Shown here piece by piece: positions 56,501 to 64,000 of a stretch of DNA of 64,000 bases. Position 1 is the stretch's first letter, and the number at the start of each line of letters is the position of its first letter. Position numbers and translations under genes: made by a program. The stretch is from the NCBI GenBank assembly GCA_037482215.1, contig CP148074.1, positions 2,914,001-2,978,000 on the forward strand, written 5' to 3'. Source of the stretch: Pseudomonas mendocina (GTDB taxonomy: Bacteria > Pseudomonadota > Gammaproteobacteria > Pseudomonadales > Pseudomonadaceae). The notes beneath the pieces are model-generated. The model saw nothing but the letters and a program-made list of their open reading frames with translations, had not been told where the DNA came from and did no database searches.

Positions 56501-58426
56501 AACGATTTTGACGAAGGCTTCCTGCAAGGTGTCATTGAGCTGCTGGATATCAATATCCAGGCCCTCGGCGTAGGTGAAGGCGAAATCATGAATCCAGAAT
56601 TCGCGCCCATCGGCCCGTTGCAGCTTGAACGGATACTCCCCCAACACGCGCAGACCGAGGTTTTCCAGAATCGGCAAAACATCGGAGAGTGGCAACGGTG
56701 TATCAGCGTGGTACAGCTTGCAGTGCAATGTTTGCCCGCCCTGGCTCAGCGGTTGGTAGAAGCTCATCACCAGCTGTCGCTCGCCATTGAGCGTGAGCAG
56801 ATGCTGCATGTCCACCACAGCTGAATGGGGCGCAAAACGCTCACGATAACCAGCCGGGAAACCGCCTGGATAGTCACTGAGCGCCTCTGTTCCGGCGGCC
56901 TCTCCCAGGCTTTCGACGATCAGGCTGCGGTAGTCATCCTGCCAAGAGCGGCAGGCTTGGATCACTTCCCGCTCCAGCCGTTGCGGATCAATCTGTACGC
57001 GGTTCTTCGGGTCGACCTTGAGGATAAACTGCACCCGCGCCAGTACAGACTCAGAAAAATAGGTCCAGAACTCGCAATCGCTGGCCTGCAAATGCTCCAT
57101 CAGCACCTGCTGAATACGCTGGCGGCTTTCAGTGGAGTAGACGTCCCGGGGGATGTACGCCAGGCAATAGCAAAAACGCCCGTAAGGGTCACGGCGCAGG
57201 AACACCCGCACCTTGTTGCGCTCCTGAATCTGCACAATAGCCAGCACGGTATTGAACAGCTCATCCACCGGCGTTTGGAACAGATCATCCCGTGGCAGCA
57301 CGTCCAGCACCCGCGCCAGCTCTTTACCTAAGTGGGCGCTGCTGTCGAAGCCTGAGCGCTGCCTGATCGCCGCTGCTTTGCGGCGAATAAAAGGAATGCT
57401 GCTGACACTCTCCGAATACACCGCTGAGGTGTACAGCCCCATAAAACGGAACTCGCGGACAACCCGCCCTTTGTCGTCCAGCTCGCGAATTGAGACCAAA
57501 TCGGGATACGCAGGGCGGTGTACCCGGCTGGGCATTGCTGCTTTAGCGAACGACAGCAGCTGCGGTTCACGCAAATACTCCAAGGCCTCGGCTTCCACAC
57601 CCAGATCGTCTGGCCTCAGACCGCTGCGTATCAGCTTTGACAACCCCAGCAGCGATGGCTCGTTGTACTGCACGTGGGCGCCATCCGCCCCGTCAACCAC
57701 GCTGAACTCTTCATAACCGAGGAAGGTAAAGTGGTCATCCACCAGCCACTTGAGGAATTGCTGGGCTTCTTCCAGCTCAGCGGCATCCACCTTAAATTTG
57801 CCTTTGGCCAACCAGGTCAACAACTCCTGGGCTTTGGCTTTCATCGCGGCAAAGTCAGCGACACTCAGGCGCACTTCGCCCAGTACCTCAAGCAAGGCCT
57901 TTTCCAGCTCTTTCATTTCCGCCGAACTGGCGCAGCGGTCAATCTCCAGGTACATCAGGGCTTCCTGACGGATATCTGCGCCCTGGCTGGCCTTTGGCAG
58001 AATTTCAAGCAGCTCACCGTTACTATTGCGGCGCACGCTGAACACATTGTTTTGCAATGCATGGATGCTATAACCCCGGCGGTTCAACTCCATGCGTACG
58101 GAGTCGACCAGAAACGGGATATCGCTGTGCAGCACTTCCACGGCCGTATGGGTCGACTGCCAGCCATGCTTTTCGTAATCGGGGTTGAATACGTGGACCT
58201 GAGGTTTGTCCGATTCAAATCGGGACAATAATCGCCAGGATGACAGGGTGCATCCCAGCAGGTCAGAAAGGCGGCGCTGAGTCAGTTCCTCAAGCGCGAC
58301 AATTCCAAAGAATTGCTCCGCAAACAGACTGACCTGCGCCAGCTCCTGTGCACTGACGTGCTTAGCTAATGCGGTTTGCAGGTGGTTTTGGAAATCTGCC
58401 TGTGTTGCAGCAGTAAAAAACGCCAT
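53585..58426 (-). CDS. gdhB: NAD-specific glutamate dehydrogenase (180-kDa class)
   Basis: 1613 residues, the size class of large L-GDH first described in Streptomyces and Pseudomonas. N-terminal ACT-like regulatory region (about 1-700), then the catalytic GDH domain about 720-1250 (substrate Lys region [38 protein letters not shown], NAD fold [15 protein letters not shown]), and a helical C-terminal domain. It deaminates glutamate to 2-oxoglutarate with NAD+, a catabolic role. Divergent from the moxR operon. An ATG start at 58426 follows GGGGAGCG. Confidence 0.96.
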   Translation of the reverse strand: [1613 protein letters not shown]

Positions 58427-58599
58427 GAGTTCGCTCCCCTGGCCTGTACTTCAACGACTGGATATGTCGTGACATACAACCTGTGCCACAACCCTGTGGT
58501 TCAGCATTAGTCTAGAGGGCTGCTCTTAAAGTAAAGTTGCATCCCTTAAACTCCGGTCAGATTAGACTAGCCGGTCACACTTACTGGGTGAGCTTAACC

Positions 58600-59559
58600 A
58601 TGGAACATCGGGAAGCGCTTATCGCGCTGCGACAATTTCTTTCAGCTCAGATCCTCGGGCAGGAAAAACTCATCGATCGTCTCCTGATCGCGCTACTGGC
58701 AGATGGTCATTTGCTGGTCGAAGGTGCTCCGGGGCTGGCCAAGACCAAGGCCATCAAAGACCTGGCCGAAGGTATCGAGGCGGAGTTCCATCGTATTCAG
58801 TTCACCCCAGACCTGTTGCCCGCCGACATCACCGGCACGGAAATCTACCGCCCGGAAACCGGCAGCTTCGTATTCCAGCAGGGTCCGATCTTCCACAATT
58901 TGGTACTGGCTGACGAAATCAACCGCGCCCCTGCCAAAGTGCAGTCCGCCCTGCTGGAGGCGATGGCCGAGCGTCAGGTCAGTATCGGCCGCAGCACTTA
59001 TAATCTGTCGCCGCTGTTTTTAGTGATGGCGACACAAAACCCAATTGAGCAGGAAGGCACCTATCCGCTGCCTGAGGCTCAGCTCGACCGCTTCCTCATG
59101 CACGTGAAGATTGGCTTCCCGGATGCCAGTGTAGAACGCAAGATTCTCGCTCAAGCCCGCGGTGAAGCGCTTAACGGTGAAAGCAAGCCAGAGCAGCGTT
59201 TGAGCCAGCAGGCCATTTTTGCCGCCCGCCAGGAGATCCTCGGCCTGTACATGGCGGACGCAGTGGAGGAGTACTTGGTGCAACTGGTCATGGCCTCGCG
59301 CACACCGGCCAAGTTTGATGCTGAGCTGGCCGAATGGATCGCCTACGGCGCCAGCCCACGCGGCACCATCGCTCTGGATCGCTGCGCACGGGCTCACGCC
59401 TGGCTGGCCGGACGCGACTTTGTCAGCCCGGAAGATATTCAAGCCGTGCTGTTTGATGTCCTGCGCCACCGCATCATCCTATCGTTCGAAGCAGAAGCCG
59501 CTGGCATTGATCAGGATCGCGTGATTCAGCGCATCCTCGATGTGGTTGCGGTCGCCTGA
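58600..59559 (+). CDS. MoxR-family AAA+ ATPase
   Basis: 319 residues from ATG 58600 (GGGTGAG upstream); the earlier in-frame ATG at 58537 lies in the promoter. Walker A EGAPGLAKTKAIK, Walker B LVLADEINRAPAKVQ, sensor VMATQNPIEQEGTYPLPEAQLDRF. MoxR proteins act as chaperones with VWA partner proteins for metal insertion or complex assembly. First gene of moxR-DUF58-DUF4381-VWA-VWA/TPR-batD. Confidence 0.93.
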   Translation: MEHREALIALRQFLSAQILGQEKLIDRLLIALLADGHLLVEGAPGLAKTKAIKDLAEGIEAEFHRIQFTPDLLPADITGTEIYRPETGSFVFQQGPIFHNLVLADEINRAPAKVQSALLEAMAERQVSIGRSTYNLSPLFLVMATQNPIEQEGTYPLPEAQLDRFLMHVKIGFPDASVERKILAQARGEALNGESKPEQRLSQQAIFAARQEILGLYMADAVEEYLVQLVMASRTPAKFDAELAEWIAYGASPRGTIALDRCARAHAWLAGRDFVSPEDIQAVLFDVLRHRIILSFEAEAAGIDQDRVIQRILDVVAVA

Positions 59560-59564
59560 TAACC

Positions 59565-60506
59565 ATGACGGCCGTTCCTGCACAATCCGCCATCCACGTC
59601 AGCCTCACCGAGCTGATTGAGATGCGCCATCGCGTGCGGGAAGTGCAACTGTTCTCTACTCCTGCCCGACGCAGCCCGCTGATTGGTCTGCACCATTCAA
59701 AGCTACGCGGCCGCGGGGTGGACTTCGACCAAGTGCGGGTTTACCAACCCGGAGACGACATACGGACCATCGATTGGCGTGTCACCGCACGCACACAGGA
59801 GCCGCATACCAAGCTGTTCCATGAAGAGCGTGAACGGCCGATCTACATCATGGTGGAACAAAGCAGCCGTTTATTCTTCGGCACCGGGCTGCAATTCAAA
59901 TCTGCACTCGCCGCCCACGCAGCCAGCCTTGTTGGCTGGGCGGCGCTGAGCCATAACGACCGTATTGGCGGCTTGGTGTTCGGCGATGACGAACATCACG
60001 AAGTACGCCCCCGGCGCAGCAAACAAAGCCTGCTACAACTGCTTAGCCGTCTGAGCAAAGCCAACCAAGCCCTGACCTGCGAGAAACAAAGCGAGCGCGA
60101 CAGTTTTGTCCTCGCCTTGCGCCGGGCTCGTGAAGTGCTGCGCCCCGGTAGCCTGGTGGTCGTGATCTGTGATGAGCGCACCCTGAGCAATGGCAGCGAG
60201 CAGCAGTTGCAACTACTCGCCCGCCACACAGACCTGCTCTTATTACCAATCTCCGATCCCCTTGACCACGCCCTCCCCAACGCAGGCCTGCTGCGCTTTG
60301 CCGAACAGGGTGCACAACTGGAACTGGACACCCACGACGCAGAACTGCGTCAGGCCTACCGGGACCTTGGCGTTGCCCGCCAGGCCCGCTGGCAGCGTTT
60401 GGCCGACAAGCTTCGGGTGCCGTTGATGCCACTGAGTACGCAACGGGAAATGATTGAGCAGCTACGCGAATACCTGAACGGGCAGCGCCAGAGGAAGAGC
60501 CAGTGA
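59565..60506 (+). CDS. DUF58 protein
   Basis: 313 residues, 5 bp after moxR. DUF58 core is GRGVDFDQVRVYQPGDDIRTIDWRVTARTQEPHTKLFHEERERP, with VWA-like sheet segments (LVVVICDERTL, LLLLPISDPLDHALP). Cytoplasmic. A fixed partner of MoxR; possible adaptor for the VWA proteins. Confidence 0.92.
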   Translation: MTAVPAQSAIHVSLTELIEMRHRVREVQLFSTPARRSPLIGLHHSKLRGRGVDFDQVRVYQPGDDIRTIDWRVTARTQEPHTKLFHEERERPIYIMVEQSSRLFFGTGLQFKSALAAHAASLVGWAALSHNDRIGGLVFGDDEHHEVRPRRSKQSLLQLLSRLSKANQALTCEKQSERDSFVLALRRAREVLRPGSLVVVICDERTLSNGSEQQLQLLARHTDLLLLPISDPLDHALPNAGLLRFAEQGAQLELDTHDAELRQAYRDLGVARQARWQRLADKLRVPLMPLSTQREMIEQLREYLNGQRQRKSQ

Positions 60507-60994
60507 ACCCTCTCGACCAGCTGGAACCTCTGATTGCACCTGCACCTGTCACTTGGTGGCCGCCTGCCCCGGGCTGGTGGCTGCTGGCTGTTTTGCTGCC
60601 CGTATTGATCTGGCTGGGCCTGCGCCTGTTCAAACGTCTGCGCAGCCGGGTACGGTCTGAGGCTCCCGTGGACGCCCTCGACCCACTGCGTCAGGCCGCG
60701 CTGGCAGAACTTGAGCGCCTGCCCAGACCTTACGATCAGGACGCAGGGCCCTGGCTGCAGCAGCTCAACAACATTCTCAAACGCCTGTGCCGCGAGCATT
60801 ATCCGCACAGTAACAGCCACACCCTGAGCAGCCGTGCCTGGCTGGCCTTCCTCGACACCCGCTGTCCGGCGGCCGGCCTCACCCGCTGGATGATTCTGGT
60901 GGAAGGCGCCTACAAGCCTCAGTGCAAACTGGATGACAAGGCCATCGACGGGCTGCATCAGGCTGTCTCCACCTGGATTCGCAAGCATGTTTGA
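60503..60994 (+). CDS. DUF4381 membrane protein
   Basis: 163 residues, GTG start overlapping the previous stop. One membrane segment (WWLLAVLLPVLIWLGLRLF), then a cytosolic helical domain (DALDPLRQAALAELERL, LNNILKRLCREHYPH, SSRAWLAFLDTRCP). Constant member of this operon; function unknown. Overlaps the next gene by 8 bases. Confidence 0.9.
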   Translation: MNPLDQLEPLIAPAPVTWWPPAPGWWLLAVLLPVLIWLGLRLFKRLRSRVRSEAPVDALDPLRQAALAELERLPRPYDQDAGPWLQQLNNILKRLCREHYPHSNSHTLSSRAWLAFLDTRCPAAGLTRWMILVEGAYKPQCKLDDKAIDGLHQAVSTWIRKHV

Positions 60995-62018
60995 GTTCGC
61001 CTGGCCTTGGATTTTCCTCCTCGCACCGCTGCCCTGGCTGCTGCGCCGCTATCTGCCGCCTGCCGACAGTGGCGAAGCTGCGCTTAAAGTGAGCTTCCTG
61101 GCCGACTTGGAATCCCTCAGCGGCCGCCGTGCACGCATCCGCCAACCCGCGTTGCGCCAGCAGTCCCCATACATTTTGATCTGGCTACTGTTACTGATCG
61201 CCTGTGCACGCCCGCAATGGCTAGGCGAGCCACTGCCATTACCCTCTAGCGGGCGTGACCTGCTGCTAGCGGTGGATGTTTCCGGCTCCATGGATTACCC
61301 CGACATGGTCTGGAACGGGCAGGATGTGAGTCGCTTAGTGCTGGTTAAACACCTGTTCGGTCACTTCATTGATGACCGCCAAGGCGACCGTGTCGGCCTG
61401 ATCCTCTTCGGTAACCGCGCCTACCTGCAATCCCCGCTCACCTTCGACCGGCAGACCGTACGCACCTGGCTGCATGAGGCAGAAAAGAACATCGCAGGCC
61501 CGCAGACCGCCATTGGCGACGCCATTGGTCTGGCCGTCAAACGCCTGCGCCAACGCCCGGCACAAAGCCGCGTTCTGGTGCTGATCACCGACGGCGCCAA
61601 TAATGCGGGTGAAATCGAGCCGTCTACCGCTGCGCAGCTGGCTGCCGAAGAACAGATTGTTATCTACACCATCGGCATCGGCGCAGACCCAAAACAAGGC
61701 GGCGTACTCGGCATGTTAGGCTTCAACCCAGGCATCGAGCTGGACGAAGAGAGCTTGCGCAGCATCGCTGAAACAACAGGTGGGCAGTACTTCCGCGCCC
61801 GCAACAGCGAAGAACTCAAGGCCATTGAAGAAACCCTTGATCGCTTGCAACCGGTCGCGCAGAAACCCACCCTGACACGCCCAACGCACACGCTTTACCC
61901 CTGGCCTCTGGCCTTAGCGCTATTACTGAGCATTTGGTTTGTGAGTCAGCGACTCTGGCCTGACTGGCAAATAAGCTTGATCAACCGCCTTCAGCGCAAA
62001 ACAGAGGTGCAGCCATGA
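60987..62018 (+). CDS. VWA-domain membrane protein (BatA-like)
   Basis: 343 residues from ATG 60987 (MFEFAWPWIFLLAPLPWLL), overlapping the previous stop. Two N-terminal membrane segments (about 1-20, 65-85), VWA domain with MIDAS DVSGSM, conserved Thr/Asp loops (LITDGANNAGE), and a C-terminal membrane segment (LYPWPLALALLLSIWFV). BatA-type, inner membrane with the VWA domain in the periplasm. Its MIDAS is intact, unlike that of the next gene. Confidence 0.93.
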   Translation: MFEFAWPWIFLLAPLPWLLRRYLPPADSGEAALKVSFLADLESLSGRRARIRQPALRQQSPYILIWLLLLIACARPQWLGEPLPLPSSGRDLLLAVDVSGSMDYPDMVWNGQDVSRLVLVKHLFGHFIDDRQGDRVGLILFGNRAYLQSPLTFDRQTVRTWLHEAEKNIAGPQTAIGDAIGLAVKRLRQRPAQSRVLVLITDGANNAGEIEPSTAAQLAAEEQIVIYTIGIGADPKQGGVLGMLGFNPGIELDEESLRSIAETTGGQYFRARNSEELKAIEETLDRLQPVAQKPTLTRPTHTLYPWPLALALLLSIWFVSQRLWPDWQISLINRLQRKTEVQP

Positions 62019-63763
62019 GCGCATTGCTGGACCTGTGGCCGCACTGGCAGCGCCCCTTCTGGCTGCTGTTGTTACCCCTGTTGAGTTATTTGCTGTGGCG
62101 CCTGTGGCACCTTAAAAAACGCACCGGGCGCTGGCAGGCGCTGTTACCTGCCGCCTTCCACGCTACGCTACTCAGTACCCAAACTGGCCGACAAAGTCGC
62201 CTGCCTTGGTATGCCCTGTGCCTCGCTTGGTTACTCGCCCTGCTGGCGCTGATGGGACCAAGTTGGGAGCGCATCGAGCAAAGCAGCCCCAAGCCAGCCA
62301 ACCCGCTGGTGGTTATGATCGAGATGACACCGGACATGCTCGCCAGCGATGCCTCGCCCAACCGCTTGGAGCAAGCCAAGCGCAAGCTTCTCGACTTGCT
62401 GGAGGCACGCCCGGACTCGCAAACCGCCGTCATCGTCTACGCGGGCAGTGCCCACACCGTAGTGCCGCTTTCCGACGATCTGGCCACCAGCCGCAACCTG
62501 CTGGATGCCATGACCCCCACCATCATGCCCAAGCCCGGCAAGCGTGCCGACTTAGCAGTAGCCAAAGCCCTGCAACTACTTGAGCAAGGCTCACAAGGTA
62601 ATGGTCGCCTGCTGATCATCACCAGCGCCCTGACTCAGGCCGAAGAACAAGGCATCAGCCAAGCCCTGAGCGGCAACAGCAACAGGTTGAACATCCTCGG
62701 CGTCGGCAGCCCAGAAGGCGCACCTATCCTGTTGGAAGACGGCTCGTTCATGAAAGACAGCCAGGGCGCGATCATCATGCCGCGTCTGGATAACGCCGGT
62801 CTGTCCAGCTTTGCCAGCAAAGTCGGGGCGCGCTACCAAAGGGCGACACTGGATGAAAGCGATCTGCACACATTGGGCCTGTTCGACAGCGGCCGCAGCA
62901 TCCGTGAAGACAACCAAATGGTGCGCTTAGAGGCTTGGGCCGACCACAGCCACTGGCTGCTACTTGCCCTGCTTTTGATTGCCGCCTGCGGTGCCCGACG
63001 TGGCTGGCTACTGTGCTTGCCGCTGCTGCTGTGCCTGCCACAAAATAGCTATGCCTTTAGCTTTACCGATCTTTGGCTGCGCCCCGACCAACAGGGCCAG
63101 CGCCTGCTCGAAGCACAAAAACCCAAAGAAGCCGCCGAGCGCTTCAGCGATCCGCGCTGGCAAGGCAATGCCCTGTATCAGGCTGGCGACTACGCTGCGG
63201 CCGCCGAACGCTTTGCGCATGGCGACAGCGCGGCAGATCACTACAACCGCGGCAATGCCCTGGCCCGCAGCAACGAATTGGAAGCCGCCATCGAAGCCTA
63301 CGACCAAGCACTGGAAATCCAGCCAGATTTCCCTCAGGCCAGCAAAAACAAAGCCCTGATCGAGCAGCTTATGCAGCAAAGTCAGAGCCAGTCGAACGCG
63401 TCTGAAGACCAGCAGCAAGATCAGCAAAACGAGCAGCAACAGCAGGCCAACGGCCAGTCAGACAACCAGAATCAGCAACAAAACCAACAGCCTGAGCAGC
63501 CCCAAGACGCTTCAGCTGAACCGGAACAAGCGCAACCGAAAGCCCCGCAAAACAACACATCGGATCAACAGCAATCCGCTGAGAAACAACCCGACAAGCA
63601 ACCCGACAACGCCGCACAGCAGCAAGCCAGTACCGATCCCGCTCTGGATGAAGAACGTCGGCAGTCACTGGAACAATGGCTGCGACAAATCCCCGATGAT
63701 CCGGGCGAGCTACTGCGCCGCAAATTCAGACTGGAACAACAGCGCCTGGAGCAACAGCAATGA
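62015..63763 (+). CDS. VWA/TPR fusion protein (BatB-BatC-like) with Gln-rich tail
   Basis: 582 residues, ATGA overlap. Membrane segments near 15-35 and 60-80, then a VWA domain whose MIDAS is degenerate (VVMIEMTPDML in place of DxSxS). A membrane segment (about 310-345) precedes a TPR domain (SAADHYNRGNALARSNELEAAIEAYDQALEI). From about 455 follows a 100-residue Gln/Asn/Pro-rich, low-complexity tail. It fuses what are BatB and BatC in other bacteria. Confidence 0.92.
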   Translation: MSALLDLWPHWQRPFWLLLLPLLSYLLWRLWHLKKRTGRWQALLPAAFHATLLSTQTGRQSRLPWYALCLAWLLALLALMGPSWERIEQSSPKPANPLVVMIEMTPDMLASDASPNRLEQAKRKLLDLLEARPDSQTAVIVYAGSAHTVVPLSDDLATSRNLLDAMTPTIMPKPGKRADLAVAKALQLLEQGSQGNGRLLIITSALTQAEEQGISQALSGNSNRLNILGVGSPEGAPILLEDGSFMKDSQGAIIMPRLDNAGLSSFASKVGARYQRATLDESDLHTLGLFDSGRSIREDNQMVRLEAWADHSHWLLLALLLIAACGARRGWLLCLPLLLCLPQNSYAFSFTDLWLRPDQQGQRLLEAQKPKEAAERFSDPRWQGNALYQAGDYAAAAERFAHGDSAADHYNRGNALARSNELEAAIEAYDQALEIQPDFPQASKNKALIEQLMQQSQSQSNASEDQQQDQQNEQQQQANGQSDNQNQQQNQQPEQPQDASAEPEQAQPKAPQNNTSDQQQSAEKQPDKQPDNAAQQQASTDPALDEERRQSLEQWLRQIPDDPGELLRRKFRLEQQRLEQQQ

Positions 63764-64000
63764 GCCGACTGCTCTGCACCCTTCTGCTCAGCCTCATGGC
63801 TTTCACCGCCAACGCCGCCATCTTCCATGCCAGCGTTGACCGTACCCGCATCAGCGAAGGTGAGACCATTGAGCTGACACTTGAAACCAACGATTCGACC
63901 CAATTCGGAAAGCCTGACCTGCAGCCGCTCAATGAACTGTTCGACGTACTCGGCACCCGTCAGGTCAATCGATTGAGCAGCGGCAGCAACGGAACAGAAT
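63760..64000 (+). CDS. BatD-like protein, cut by right window edge
   Basis: 80 residues seen, ATGA overlap with the previous gene. Signal peptide (LLCTLLLSLMAFTANAAIF) and the start of the BatD/oxygen-tolerance domain (ASVDRTRISEGETIELTLETND, FDVLGTRQVNRLSSGSNG). Predicted periplasmic protein anchored by a C-terminal segment beyond the window. Confidence 0.85.
   Translation, partial: MSRLLCTLLLSLMAFTANAAIFHASVDRTRISEGETIELTLETNDSTQFGKPDLQPLNELFDVLGTRQVNRLSSGSNGTE

Noticed and set aside
55385..56824. 479-codon frame opposite gdhB, and 26769-28259 opposite metG
   Set aside because: Both are antisense to highly conserved enzymes, have no ribosome site, and read as His/Gln/Val-rich non-protein sequence.

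Overview
The window is a stretch of a Pseudomonas chromosome (Gammaproteobacteria). The evidence is the genus-typical set and local order of genes: pirRSA beside gacS, rnfABCDGE-nth, metG beside apbC, gloA1-argG-motY-pyrC-rnt, an aapJQMP operon, a short LOV photoreceptor of the P. putida type, and a 180-kDa-class NAD-glutamate dehydrogenase. Coding density is high, with many 4-base ATGA/GTGA start-stop overlaps. I see no rRNA, tRNA, CRISPR array, prophage or insertion sequence. Both ends cut genes: a methyltransferase at the left and a BatD-like gene at the right.

Layout. 1-8,800: a cut methyltransferase, then the ferric-siderophore receptor PirA and its two-component system PirRS (minus strand, Fur-box-like sites), divergent from the global regulator GacS, followed by two small genes (a CxxC protein and a META-domain lipoprotein). 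8,860-14,480: an OprD-type porin and the amino-acid ABC transporter aapJQMP (minus). 14,900-18,400: a carboxylesterase, a cNMP-binding/GGDEF protein and the RNA helicase RhlB. 18,400-22,000: a YdcF-like protein and two Y-family polymerases, dinB and umuDC; umuDC has a textbook LexA box. 22,200-26,000: nadE, dcd, a cold-shock protein with a long leader, a bacteriohemerythrin with an ANR/FNR-like box, and apbC. 26,100-36,300: metG, a DUF4349 lipoprotein, the full rnfABCDGE-nth operon (RnfC carries a repeated coiled-coil tail), and a small PA3496-type protein.

36,300-47,700 is the most distinctive block, an apparent blue-light/photo-oxidative stress cluster. It holds a MerR/LitR-like regulator divergent from a short LOV photoreceptor, then a tightly overlapping run: DUF523-DUF1722, a second MerR/LitR-like regulator, DNA photolyase, NTF2-like protein, short-chain dehydrogenase, FAD-dependent amine-oxidase-like protein, DUF1365, a CFA-synthase-like methyltransferase and DUF2878. 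A convergent pair (chalcone-isomerase-like and DUF3833 lipoprotein) closes it. Three intergenic regions of this block share TGTACA-type words at promoter positions, which points to one regulon under the LitR-type repressors. The genes together suggest DNA repair plus light-induced membrane lipid modification.

47,600-53,300: a truncated acetyltransferase relic, gloA, argG (promoter overlapped by a palindrome), motY, pyrC, rnt and an AT-richer acetyltransferase. 53,500-64,000: gdhB and the divergent moxR-DUF58-DUF4381-VWA-VWA/TPR-batD operon, cut at the right edge.

Gene symbols and synteny statements rest on recognition of the protein sequences and memory of Pseudomonas genomes. No search was run.
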